Positions 48,301-64,000 of a stretch of DNA of 64,000 nt are shown piece by piece. The stretch covers positions 15,973,994-16,037,993 of the forward strand of contig JABBOT010000010.1 of the NCBI GenBank assembly GCA_016165875.1, read 5' to 3'. The notes under the pieces are model-generated. The model ran no database searches and was not told the DNA's origin. It saw nothing but the letters and a program-made list of their open reading frames with translations. How positions within the stretch are numbered: the stretch's first letter is position 1; each line of letters starts with the position of its first letter. A program made the translations under genes and the position numbers. Source of the stretch: Acanthopleura granulata (Eukaryota > Mollusca > Polyplacophora > Chitonida > Chitonidae).

Positions 48301-51113
48301 TTTGAAAACATTTCCTTAACTTATTCTCTTAACTCCTCTGTGCACAGTCACATTTTCCAGACCAGTCCACAATTATTTAGCTGTTTGAACTGAGGTAGGT
48401 TGTGACATTTCTTCTTTTTCTAACCATACTGCAGGGCCTTCCCTTCTAATCCCTGGCAACCTTCAAAATTTTGGTGAGATCATGTGTGTCTCATTGAAAC
48501 ACCAGTTAACACATCTCTAATCACAAAGAACTGCCAAAGTGAAACACCCTTGACAAAAACTCCAGTCACATCTAGTTATAGAGAACCGCTACAATGGAAT
48601 TCACATGACAAAGACACCAGATATGATGTTCCATCCAATTACAAAGAACTGTCACAATGAAAATGATTACACCTGTGTGATACCAGATATGACACTCCAT
48701 CCAGTTACAAAAAATTGCTACAGTGGAAGAGTCATGAAAAAGACACCAAATATGGCACTAAAACCAGTTACAAAGAACTGCCACAGTGGGACACCCATGA
48801 CAAAGACACCAGATATGGTGCTAAATCTAGTTACAACAATCTGCCAAAGTGGACTCTCCTGACAAAGACGCCGGATATGATGCTCCATCCAGTTACATAG
48901 AACTCCCACAGTGGAACACCCATGACAAAGACACCAGCTATGGTAATAAATCCAGTTAAAATGAATTGCCACAAAAAACACCGATGACAACAACACCACA
49001 TGTTATGCTCCATCCAGTCACAAGGAACTGTCACAGTGGAACACCTATGACAGACACCAGATATGATGTTCCATCCAGTTACAAATTGCTGCCTCAGTTG
49101 AGCACCATGAAAAGATGTCAGTTATAATCGCCCATCCTGTCACAATGAAACATCCATGACGTCAGTTATAATACCCCATACAGTCACAATGAAACCCTCA
49201 TAACATCCGTTGGAACACCCCATACAATCACAACAAAATACCCATGACATCAGTTATAACACCCCATACAGTAACAATGAAATACAGATGACATCACTTG
49301 CAGGGCCCCATACAGTCACAACAAAATACCCATGATGTCAGTTTTAACACTCAATCCAGTCACAACCAAACACCCATGACATCAGCTGCAACACCCCATA
49401 CAGTCACAATGAAACACCCATAATGTCAGTTATAACACCCATACAGAAAAAAAACACAACACCCATGACATCAGTTATAACACCCTATACAGTCACAGCA
49501 AAACACCCATGACACCAGTTGTAACACCCCATAAAGTCACAACTAAACAACTGAGATGTCAGTTATAACACCCCCATCTAGTCACAATGAAATCCCCATG
49601 ACATCAGTTATAACCCCTCATCCTGTCACAATGAAACACCCATGACATAAGCTATAACCTCCCTTTCAGTTTTAATGAAATACAGATGACATCAGTTGCA
49701 GGACCCTATACAGTCACAACAAAATACCCATGATGTCAGTTTTAACACCCAATCCAGTCACAACCAAACATCCAAGATATCAGTTGCAACACCCCATACA
49801 GTCACAAGGAAACACCCATAATGTCAGTTATAGCCCCCATCTAGTCATAATGAAACACCAATGACATCAGTTATAACACCCCATCTAGTCACTATGAATC
49901 ACCCATGACATCAGTTGCAACACCCCATCTAGTCACTATGAATCACCCATGACATCAGTTGCAACACCCCATACAGTCACAAGGAAACACCCATGATGTC
50001 AGTTGTATCCCCCATTCAGTCACAATGAAATACCCATGACATCAGTTGCAACACCCCATACAGTCACAATGAAACACCCATGACATCAGTTATAACACCC
50101 CACATAGTCACAAGGGAACACCAATGACACTAGTTATAACACCCCATCCAGTCACAAGGAAACACCCATTACATCAGTTATAACACCCCATCCAGTCACA
50201 ATGAAACACCCATGGCATCCGTCATAACACTCCAATCGTACAAATGAATCTGCGGACAATCTCATCAAATGTTTGGAGAATGTGTGATCCTACCTTAGTG
50301 GTATCAAAAGGATGTCCTACCACCAAACCTGCACATCCTGTGAAGAACAAAAGACAGACTCATGCAAGAAAAGCCATGATCATACATGAACCAAAGCAAG
50401 CACATGCATGTTTGTGTTCAGTACAAAAGGGATCGTAAGATTAATACCACAGGTGTACAAGCTGTGCAGCAGAATCTCTTTCATCCATGTTATACTTTAT
50501 ATATAACTTGCATCAGTGTAGGAATCAAAAGAAAAATCTAGATAACAGGACAGGATAGAGAATAAAACAAATAAGGAACTTCTTTCTTTTTAATATAAAT
50601 AAATGTATTCCATATAAATAAATGTAGGCGTAAAATGCCCTGATAAACCCTGTGTTATTCCCTACCCCCGACTGCTCCAGCTATATAATCGTTAAGTATG
50701 TTGCTGTTGGCCATGTCTCATTCCATTGCCAACTGTGCCTTGTTCTCCAGATATTTGTCCAATCACAATGCTTGCTTGCTCCTCCTAACACCTTCAGAAA
50801 TCTTCATGTACAGTATCTACAATAAAAAATATTAATATTTTCTATATCATTGTTAACCAGCCAATTTTTTAGCTACATTACTCAACATCGCTTCCCCCTC
50901 GATTTTCTTAGTGACACTCTTTAGAAAATATACTTAACTAGCCTTCTCAGGCCAAAAAATATATCCCCCCCCCCCCCCCGCAACCATCTAATATCTAGGT
51001 CCTATTCAATTCATCCACAGTTACATAAAAATAATAAAGCTTCCATACCACATGTTCCCACCACAACATGATCTCTTCTCCAACCCCGCTCATTCACCTA
51101 GTCCAGCTTCCAT
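45334..51113 (-). CDS. Mitochondrial carrier, SLC25A45/47/48-like, complete, 5 exons
   Basis: Inner-membrane mitochondrial solute carrier; the transported substrate cannot be read from the sequence. Exons: 51113-51098, 50337-50294, 48176-48096, 47293-47044, 45797-45334. They join in phase to 285 codons with the stop, giving a 284-residue protein, the normal size for the family. Three repeats carry the signature Px[DE]xx[KR]: GHPFDTTKVQLQ, CPVDLIKVVLQ and LPFDVIKSRYQ. Each half-repeat also shows the FFRG/LYRG loop (KGFFRGMS, GLYRGLSIQAIRDLP, VFFRGIAPMSLRAFPVNAV). RAFPVNAVT near the end is typical of the SLC25A45/48 group. The start MEAGLGCAG sits in a 16-nt coding exon with an in-frame stop shortly upstream. 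The 48176-50294 intron holds two satellite arrays. Confidence 0.88.
45798..47043 (-). other. Carrier intron 4
   Basis: AT-rich with an A/C-rich simple tract at about 45870-46100. Two diverged copies of GAAGCC(T)TGTAG.TCCTTTATT lie about 340 bp apart (46320 and 46660). No coding signal. Confidence 0.6.
48535..49095. repeat. 62-63-bp minisatellite in carrier intron
   Basis: Units of the form CATGACAAAGACACCAGATA, TGATGCTCCATCCAGTTACA, AAGAACTGCCACAGTGGAAC, ACC, with drift between copies; about nine units. A 63-bp period keeps a frame open on each strand, which should not be taken as coding. Confidence 0.88.
49095..50235. repeat. 44-bp minisatellite in carrier intron
   Basis: Consensus in pieces: ACACCCCATACAGTCACAAT, GAAACACCCATGACATCAGT, TATA; about 26 units. 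It abuts the 63-bp array and shares CCATGACA, CAGTTA and CA.TGGAACACC-like words with it, so the two probably have a common origin. Ends about 60 bp before the carrier exon at 50294. Confidence 0.9.
50969..50981. repeat. Poly-C tract
   Basis: About 13-15 C in a row after ATAT, in the carrier intron between coding exons 1 and 2. Confidence 0.9.
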
Positions 51114-51182
51114 AATACGGTTAATTCACTGGTTTTATCACATGAATATGTTTCCCTGCACTTTCAACAAAGAAGGGGAGGC

Positions 51183-51422
51183 CCTCCCAGGCCGAGGAGG
51201 TTAGCTCGCTAGTGCAGCACAATGATCCAGGTGCCTTTGACCAAAGTGACTGTTGTGAATTCAAGCGCAGCTCACGCCTTACATGGGAAAGTCTGCCAGT
51301 AACCTGCGAATGGTTGTGGGTTTTACCCAAGTTTCTGCCCAGTTTCCCCTCACCATGCTGCTGGCCACCGTTGAATAAGTGAGATGTATGGCGAAAAACA
51401 CCAATGAAATAAATAATTAAAT
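51183..51422 (+). mobile_element. SINE (family 1)
   Basis: Head CCTCCCAGGCCGAGGAGGTT, AGCTCGCTAGTGCAGCAC, GTGAATTCAAGCGCAGCTC, core GTCTGCCAGTAACCTGCGAA, GCTGGCCACCG and an AATAAATAATTAAAT tail; the ATTCTTGAGTACGG block is deleted to GATGTATGGCG. It lies just upstream of the carrier's first coding exon, on the opposite strand. Confidence 0.75.
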
Positions 51423-52292
51423 CAAAAGTGAGGAGGTGGGGGTGGGAGCTATATATACGTTCTTCCTACTCCATCCCCCCTCTCCCCTCCACCACCAACA
51501 CCATCAATATGAGACTGTGAGACAACGGTCACTGTGTGAGTGTCAAGTACAGACTGGTTTCCAAAATAATGTTTTGCGTAACTACCATGGGCCATCTGTA
51601 GGACCCCTGACAACGGCGTCGTAGTGCTACGCTATACTTGGCTAATCTGCATGACACGCTTACCGGTTAGTTTTCTACACACCAGATATGGTGCTATACA
51701 TCCATATCAACTTGGTGCTATAAATTTACCACAATGGTACAGCTCGCCTATAATCTAAATGTACCAAAATATTAGTTCCCGCCTAATGCTCCATCTTATG
51801 ACACACTAAAATAGCTCAATGGGCTTACATGTAAATCAGCCGAGCTGAATGACTGGCCGCATTCGGCCTGCAGTGCCAAGTGAACATCCGGGTTGTGCTA
51901 AACTGAGGTTGCTGTGCATTGCTTTTCGTTGCCCTGCTTTTCAGATCTAATTATTGTGAAACCGCAGTTTCTTCAATGAACAAACCTCATACGTACCCTC
52001 TGTCACATGATATACACCGCGACCTCTGCTTAACAAAGCGGTACCGCACTGGTCATCATATTAGCAAACACATAGGGCATACAGACGGAGGGCAGCGCTA
52101 TGGCTGACCATGTGTGTACATCACGTGGCAGAGAATATATTACGTTCAAGTTTCATTCAAGAATCTGCTTTTTATATTAAATAAACACCTGACATGCGAG
52201 TCAGTGACAGACCATGGCTCACAGTCTCAGCTTGCAGCTCCTACACGTAAGCGCGTCCGTGCAGCCCTCGTTCCCTGAACGCGCGCACTCAC

Positions 52293-52372
52293 CTCGCTTT
52301 TGACACTCAGAGAGACCAGAGAAATGTCCGTGTTCAACACCACACTGCAATTCATCTCCGCTCTACCGGCAC
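52293..52372 (-). other. Candidate 5' non-coding exon and CpG-richer start region of the carrier gene
   Basis: On the minus strand a perfect donor, GCGAG|GTGAGT, ends a short G+C-richer segment at 52293, 1.2 kb upstream of the carrier's first coding exon. The surrounding 52240-52400 region has clustered CG dinucleotides, unlike its neighbours. Its own ATG frame does not continue into the carrier, so it would be 5' untranslated. The upstream boundary is a guess. Confidence 0.3.
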
Positions 52373-53786
52373 ACTTTAAGCTGACAGGTCACGACCCATG
52401 ACATTCCCTTAGGCTTAGCTTTGCTGGTAAGCCGCATACACAGGTGACGGGGTAATGTAGAATTTTGCGACAATTTTTTTTTTTTTTGTTTGGTTTTGTT
52501 TTTTTGTTGTTTTTTTTTTTGTTGGTTTTAGGCAGTTTTTTGTGCTTGTAATTAAATGGAAATAAAGATTGAGGCGGTATGGTATGCTTTTTTGACTATA
52601 ATGAACAGCCTGAAGCACAGCGACATCACAGGTTCTTTTTAGCTGCTTAACGTCCTCGGATTGCTAAATGACTACGTTTTACCTGTATACTACACCTGCA
52701 TACTTATTTAAGGTGGAAATATAACAGCTACAGCATGTTTGGCACGAGAAAGACCTCTGCGGCATCACTTTGTTACAGCCTGTTCAGCGTGGCCCACGCA
52801 GTCAACCTTACAACCAGTGTTTTTCACATTTTACTCATCGTAAAGATAGTCGAAAAAAAAACCCAAAGAAAAGGATCTTTTGAACCATGAAATGGTAATT
52901 CACTTTGCGTGTACTACCTCGTCCTTCACAATGAGCTTACAGGGAATATCTTTATATTAACACTGTTGGTGTACAATTCATGTAGATGTACATTATCCTC
53001 TTTTTCATCTTTCTTTTACCATTAGTGACAAAATTTTACATGGACAGAAACTTATCTGAAGGAACTTCTTTTGAGGATTGTATCGCAGAAAAACACGTTA
53101 ACAAACTGAAGATTATCTATGATGCCAACTTATGCAGCTGATACCAGAAATGAGACTTTTTGGATACTTCAGACATGTTTATTGCTTAAAAAATTGCGAA
53201 AAATGAAGTTTTACTGATTTTGGTCGATTTCAAAGGTCCACTTCAAAGGGCAGTCTTTAATATTTATTTTCATTTCCTCTTTCGGGAGATAACATTATTT
53301 GAAAGTATTTGTGTATGGTGGTTACTTAGGACCATCTCTGGGTATATATGATCTCTGTAATGTTATAAATAACAATGTTACACATGTTTAAGCAGTATAT
53401 TGGAGCTAGAATTTGGTCTGAGATGATCATCTAACAACTGTATTCAACCTGAATTTTGATCATATTTATATTTTCAATTCATTCATAAAGTCATAATTCA
53501 GATTAAATGCATATGTTTCAACATAAACTGCCACCCAAATGACCTAAATTTTCCTCCATGATCAAGTTGCTTATTTTTCCAGCCTCTGAGAGGTCTGTTA
53601 ATTATAGAAATTCGCTTCAAGGTTTGTTAGGAAGGTTGGGTGTTACCCTAGTGGAAAAGTGTGAGTTTCAGCTTCAGAAATAATGTTTTAGGACATTTAT
53701 TTTCCTCTACACATGCACTTTTGTAGGTGAAACTTTACATCATTTACAGTAATTTACATTCAAACACAGTTAATTAACAGACATGC

Positions 53787-53998
53787 ATTTATTTATTTAT
53801 TTGATTGATTGATCTTTTACGTCGTACTCAAGAATATTTCACTTAAATGACGGCCGCCGGCATTATGATGGGAGGAAACAGGGCAGAGCCACGTACGGCC
53901 GGAGAGGAAGCCAGCATGAGCTGAACTTGAACTCACAGTGACAGCATTGGTGGGAAGCTAACAGGTCATTGCGCTGCGCCAGCACTTTAACCGACGAA
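53787..53998 (-). mobile_element. SINE (family 1), minus strand
   Basis: Starts with the (TTTA)n tail, ACGTCGTACTCAAGAATATT, ACGGCCGCCGGCATTATGAT, GGAAACAGGGCAGAGCC, then CGGCCGGAGAGGAAGCCAGC, GAACTTGAACTCACAGTGAC and the head. The part between the GGGCAGAGCC block and the CGTACGGCCGG block is deleted. Confidence 0.85.
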
Positions 53999-54124
53999 GT
54001 CCAAAAATAATATGAAATAATCTTTCTTGCTGAAAGAGAAAAACAGTATATATTAAAGGTGTATTTCAAATAACTTTTCACACTCTTTCATCTGATTTTG
54101 GCATCTTTTTATGTTTTCTTCTTT

Positions 54125-54322
54125 AAGAGTATTTCACTTATAGCGGCCTGCATTTTGGTGGAAGGAAGCATGGCAGAGCCCAGGAGAAGCCTAAACCCAC
54201 GACCATCAGCAAGTTGCTGGGAGACCTTTGGCTCTAAGATGATGCCATCATGAGCTGGACTCTATCTTCGCGCCACTGCTTTGGTAAGAGGCAGCCTCAT
54301 CATTGTGCTGCACTGGCACTGA
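54125..54322 (-). mobile_element. SINE (family 1), minus strand, diverged
   Basis: AGAGTATTTCACTTATAGCG, GGAAGCATGGCAGAGCCC, ACCCACGACCATCAGCAAG, TTGCTGGGAGACC, CATGAGCTGGACTC, CATCATTGTGCTGCACTGGC. Lacks the (TTTA)n tail and the extreme head. Confidence 0.75.
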
Positions 54323-54494
54323 AGGTGTAACATATCCTGGAGCTAAAATCAGTGACTTGCATTTATTTAGCTACTTTCCTGATGTTTATTTCATACTCGC
54401 TTCTTTCAGTTACAAGACATATCAAGTTTATGGAAGGAAAGTGCCCAATCAGAGGAAACCAGCAAATCCTGACCAAATTTCCTCGTTTGTGTTT

Positions 54495-54640
54495 TATGGC
54501 CCGCTCCAGCATGTTTCACTTACCGTTACATGACCAGTCAGGTTTATCAGTGGAGGAAACCAGGAATGCCTTCAGCACACCCGACTTTGGCCAGGTGAAA
54601 GATAAACCTCTTGACCTAAAGCTGCAGCCAGAGCAATGAG
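54495..54640 (+). mobile_element. SINE-like repeat (family 2), fragment
   Basis: TGTTTCACTTACCGTTACAT, AGTCAGGTTTATCAGTGG, GGAAACCAGG, ACCTCTTGACCTAAAGCTGC and AGCCA match, in order, the downstream block of the copy at 9575-9915. Confidence 0.55.
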
Positions 54641-54734
54641 AGGGTGGAGTTGAGCGTGCGATGACAGAGTGAGGTCACTGTCAGACAAACTTAGAAGCCA
54701 CATGTGGAAAACTCGGAAGAAGTACCAGCTGGAC

Positions 54735-54790
54735 TTGATTTATTCATTTATTTATCTGATTAGTGTTTTACGCTGTACTCAAGAACAGCA
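54735..54790 (-). mobile_element. SINE (family 1) tail fragment, minus strand
   Basis: GATTTATTCATTTATTTATC then AGTGTTTTACGCTGTACTCA AGAA, the tail of the family with nothing after it. The 135-codon frame that begins here is probably fortuitous. Confidence 0.65.
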
Positions 54791-55099
54791 GGATTTTATT
54801 CTGGGACCTTATCTGGCTGCTGCACTTGCTGGTTATTTGTTTAGTGTTTTACACAGCTGTCTACATGATTTTGGACACAGAGATGCCATCTCCTAAGAGC
54901 AGCCCCAGTAGTCAGGCGTTTTGTGGTTTCAATGACAAGCTAACCATGGCCCATGCACATGAAATGCTAGCCAGCCATCATTCCCTTACGCTGAACATCC
55001 AGCAAGTCACTTGGTCACTAAGACAATCAACCAGCCTCAGTGCGGTCCCTTATGTCTCAACCATGGGGAACAAAGTGTGGTCTACAGTATTTCACCTGG

Positions 55100-55265
55100 C
55101 ACATAAAAAATTCACTTTCGAAAGTCTTAAAATGATACTTTTTGACACCAACTCAAGTTTTTCTGATTAAAAAATTAATCGAACTTCATAAAAAAAGGTC
55201 TTGAGTGGCCCTATAAGGTGGACGAATCAATCAGAATCAAGCAAAATGAACAAAGTTGAACTATA
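55100..55265 (+). repeat. Interspersed repeat, copy 2 of 2
   Basis: Homologous to 14930-15095: TCTTAAAATGATACTTTTTG, ACACCAACTCAAG, TTGAGTGGCCCTATAAGG, GAATCAATCAGAATCAAGC. Same orientation as copy 1. Confidence 0.6.
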
Positions 55266-56980
55266 GGTGAAATACAGCCGTTCGAACTCTAGTGAGGTCA
55301 CCCTAATCCAAACCCCATCTGATACTCCTGCCAAGTACTGGTATTTTTACATTCACAACATCAGAGCTTGAATACAAACTTACACCAGAGCTTGAATACA
55401 AACTTTTCAGAAAACTTTCAAATTCAAAACAAAAGACGCAACTCACATTTATATACATGTACTTTGTACGTAAGATCTGCTTAGAACTTTATTGAAAAGT
55501 TATTTTCTGATAAAGTACTCATTGATTGATAGCAATGGAAATTGCCTCTTGAGTAATTGTCAGTCTTGTTGACACCTTTAGTTCCCTTGTTCTTCTGTAA
55601 ACGGCAGTCAAGGTCTGTACCATAGCTCCATCAGGTATGGACTGCTGGGACTACTTCTCTCACGGAAGCACCCTTGCTGTAAAACTGGTAAACACTGAAT
55701 TTCATGGAGGCCCACTCAGAGCTCCTGCTTCGAAGCACAGTTCAGGCTGAACAAAATTCACGTCACAATGACAAAATAATTGTTGACATCACACAGCCTC
55801 ACAGACACTTATCATCTGAGAAAAGCCGAACGTTGATGCTTTCAGCACTCTTTACAGAACATCTTCACACCCTGAAGTAGACATTTTGGTCCAATGATGT
55901 CAAATTTAAATAATATTCCAACGAATCTGAGTGTCTGTTCACTCCAACAAAACAGAGAACCAGATGTGGCATAATTTACAGTATGTACAGCCACTGAGGA
56001 GTGGACTGAAGAGTATGTACATTATAGCCGGCACTGGTCACAGGACATGGCACAAGTCTTCTTCCGTGCACACGAATCTGTCAGCACCTCAAGCTTACTG
56101 GTATAGTCCTGAAACACATACATTACTCTTATTACAAACACTACAAAAAATTAAGAATCATCAACTAAATACCACACATTCAACACCTACAATACACACA
56201 TCCCTGAAACCCTTCCAATGCAAATGCAAGGTCACCTCGTATTAACTTCAATAACAGATTTGTCCATGTCAACAAATTTGACAAAATCATACTTCAAATG
56301 ATAACCTAGGTTACACTTTAAACACCCTGCCTTATGTACATCCTGGCTTGAATAATGTTGAATTGCGGTTTGCATCTTGGTCTGTTTCGTCAACATCTAA
56401 AATCCATGATCAGCTAGAAACCTTGGAAAGATTGCATAGCTTTCTGGCTAATTTCCCGTAATCCTAACACTAGATATTCAGCTCACCAAAGCACATGTCT
56501 TTAAGCATGGCATAAATCGCTAATCACCTAACAAAGAGATTTCTTGGTTGAGCATTTCTTCAAATTAATCACCACAAACTATGAAACACTGACAGCTATT
56601 TCTTTGTGTCAATCGATTGTTATACAACAAATGCATTGTCCATTTGTTGTAGTTGCTGAATTTCATATCAAGTTTCATACAGATATGTGCCATTTATTTA
56701 TTTTTCATCATCTCTAATTTGGGATGTTCAAAAATCTGATTTTGTGCAACAACAATATGTCTTACAGAACAATTACACTATAGAAAATGTCCATGTATGA
56801 TGTCATTTTAACCATGATGGAGAAGTGACAGTTTGTAGACAAAATTCACTTTATATATTAACAGGATGGAGCTATATGTACACACAAGGTATTATATGAA
56901 CAATGACTAATGTCACTGGGCAAAATCAATCTTGAACAGATCAACCAGTAACTTACTTGAACACATATGTATTTCTCTCC

Positions 56981-57032
56981 TCATTCCAATGGTGCAAAAA
57001 CATATTCTTGTAAAGTCGTTCCTGTTTGACCT
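56981..57032 (-). CDS. YY1: Possible alternative last coding exon of YY1
   Basis: The bases AAA|GTAAGT spanning the YY1 stop form an excellent donor (57358-57357 as GT). A good acceptor (CTGTTTACAG, exon from 57032) lies 325 bp downstream. Splicing here keeps the frame and replaces the immediate stop with a 17-residue tail (GQTGTTLQEYVFAPLE after AK) ending at TGA 56983-56981. Whether this is used is unknown. Confidence 0.35.
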
Positions 57033-57354
57033 CTGTAAACAGATAAACACCATCCAGAGTTGTAGAAGAATAAGAATCCTAGGTAAATCAACTGATAATA
57101 AAATTGTGTGAAGTACTTTTTTCTTCTTTTCTTCACACAGCAAAAGTTCATTTAGTGTGTAAGAAGGAATAAGAAAACAAATATTTTTTAACATTTTCGA
57201 ACAGATGTTTCTTGACGAGTTTGCAAACCACAGCTTTACCTAACTGAAAAATCCATTCACACATTATATAGAGTGCAGCTATCTTTGTGTTACACTTGGA
57301 AAAACTTGATTTTGTCAAAATGCTGCCACCCTACAAGACTAATACACACAGAAC

Positions 57355-63561
<6,207 letters not shown>

Positions 63562-64000
63562 TTATTTTCATTCTCTATCAGTCAGAAGATAAATCATCAC
63601 CTCAAACTTCTAAGGCGACAAAGATCCCGCATGAAAATGCTGTGTGACAGCTTCTTACTTCCGAGCAATTTCGTAATTAAACAGCAGCCGAAGTATTTCT
63701 GGTTTTAAATTTTTGCTTTCTATGGTGCACTATGTTTTAATTTCAAACAGTGCCGGAATATACAGTCACCACGGTGATATTTCAATACTACAAGACAGTA
63801 TTACAGAACATAGTGAAAGGTGAAAGACATGCATGATGATTACAGCTTGCCGAACGACCAGTTGGGCCTAATACCCTGAAAAGTCTTTTGATATTCATGC
63901 ATTTCTTCACCATGTCTTGCCTTGGCTATCACTGACACAGGTAGTACATGTACAAGTGTATATACTATGCACTACCAGTCCTCTCAAAATTGACAAATTG

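Larger units (their letters stand above)
51423..56980. other. Intergenic region between the carrier gene and YY1
   Basis: Holds the carrier's possible 5' exon, five SINE or repeat copies (53.8-55.3 kb) and probable YY1 3' untranslated sequence at the high end. No other gene recognised. Confidence 0.55.

Noticed and set aside
48605..48862. 85-codon open frame
   Set aside because: Produced by the 63-bp satellite, whose length is a multiple of three; frames are also open on the opposite strand.
52308..52370. Coding first exon of the carrier gene (ATG frame on minus strand)
   Set aside because: Its ATG frame is out of phase with the carrier exon at 50337; the 16-nt exon at 51113-51098 gives a proper start instead, so this can only be 5' untranslated.
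54763..55170. 135-codon open frame
   Set aside because: Begins inside a SINE tail and ends in an interspersed repeat; no family resemblance and no start or splice context.

Overview
The window is animal nuclear DNA, most likely from a mollusc or another lophotrochozoan. Genes are split into short exons by long AT-rich introns, splice sites are GT-AG, and about ten copies of a tRNA-headed SINE end in the tail ATTCTTGAGTACGGCGTAAAACAC followed by (AAAT)n, a tail I associate with mollusc genomes. No prokaryotic feature (operon, CRISPR, phage) was seen. All gene models were assembled by eye from splice sites, reading phase and protein similarity.

Layout. (1) About 3829-30410, minus strand: a large F-box/WD40 gene. 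18 coding exons join in phase and give at least 1025 codons: a conserved N-terminal segment, a long disordered exon, a central F-box, then C-terminal WD40 repeats. Its 3' end was not found. (2) 32786-39179, plus strand: a complete eight-exon CDKN3 (KAP) phosphatase gene of 211 residues, head to head with the F-box gene across 2.4 kb. (3) 45334-51113, minus strand: a complete five-exon mitochondrial carrier of the SLC25A45/47/48 type, 284 residues. A truncated paralogous fragment (42327-42589) lies downstream of it, beyond a 1.9-kb minisatellite. (4) 57355-63536, minus strand: the 3' four coding exons of YY1 (REPO domain and four zinc fingers). The N-terminal exon lies beyond the window.

Repeats are abundant: a 45-bp minisatellite near 1.8-3.07 kb, a 56-bp minisatellite built on paired CTGATAAG/CTTATCAG arms (43.3-45.18 kb), and 63-bp and 44-bp arrays inside the carrier gene's intron (48.5-50.2 kb). 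There are also a pogo-like TA-flanked element (27385-28217), an inverted-repeat element carrying opposed THAP-like and P2X7-like fragments (19961-20793), a reverse-transcriptase remnant and at least three SINE-like families.

The four genes are not an obvious pathway. CDKN3 (cell-cycle phosphatase) and the F-box protein (ubiquitin ligase adaptor) share an upstream region and could be co-expressed. The most unusual items are the GATA-arm minisatellite with its higher-order structure, the inverted-repeat element with opposed gene fragments, possible alternative ends of the F-box/WD40 and YY1 proteins, and the F-box/WD40 architecture itself.
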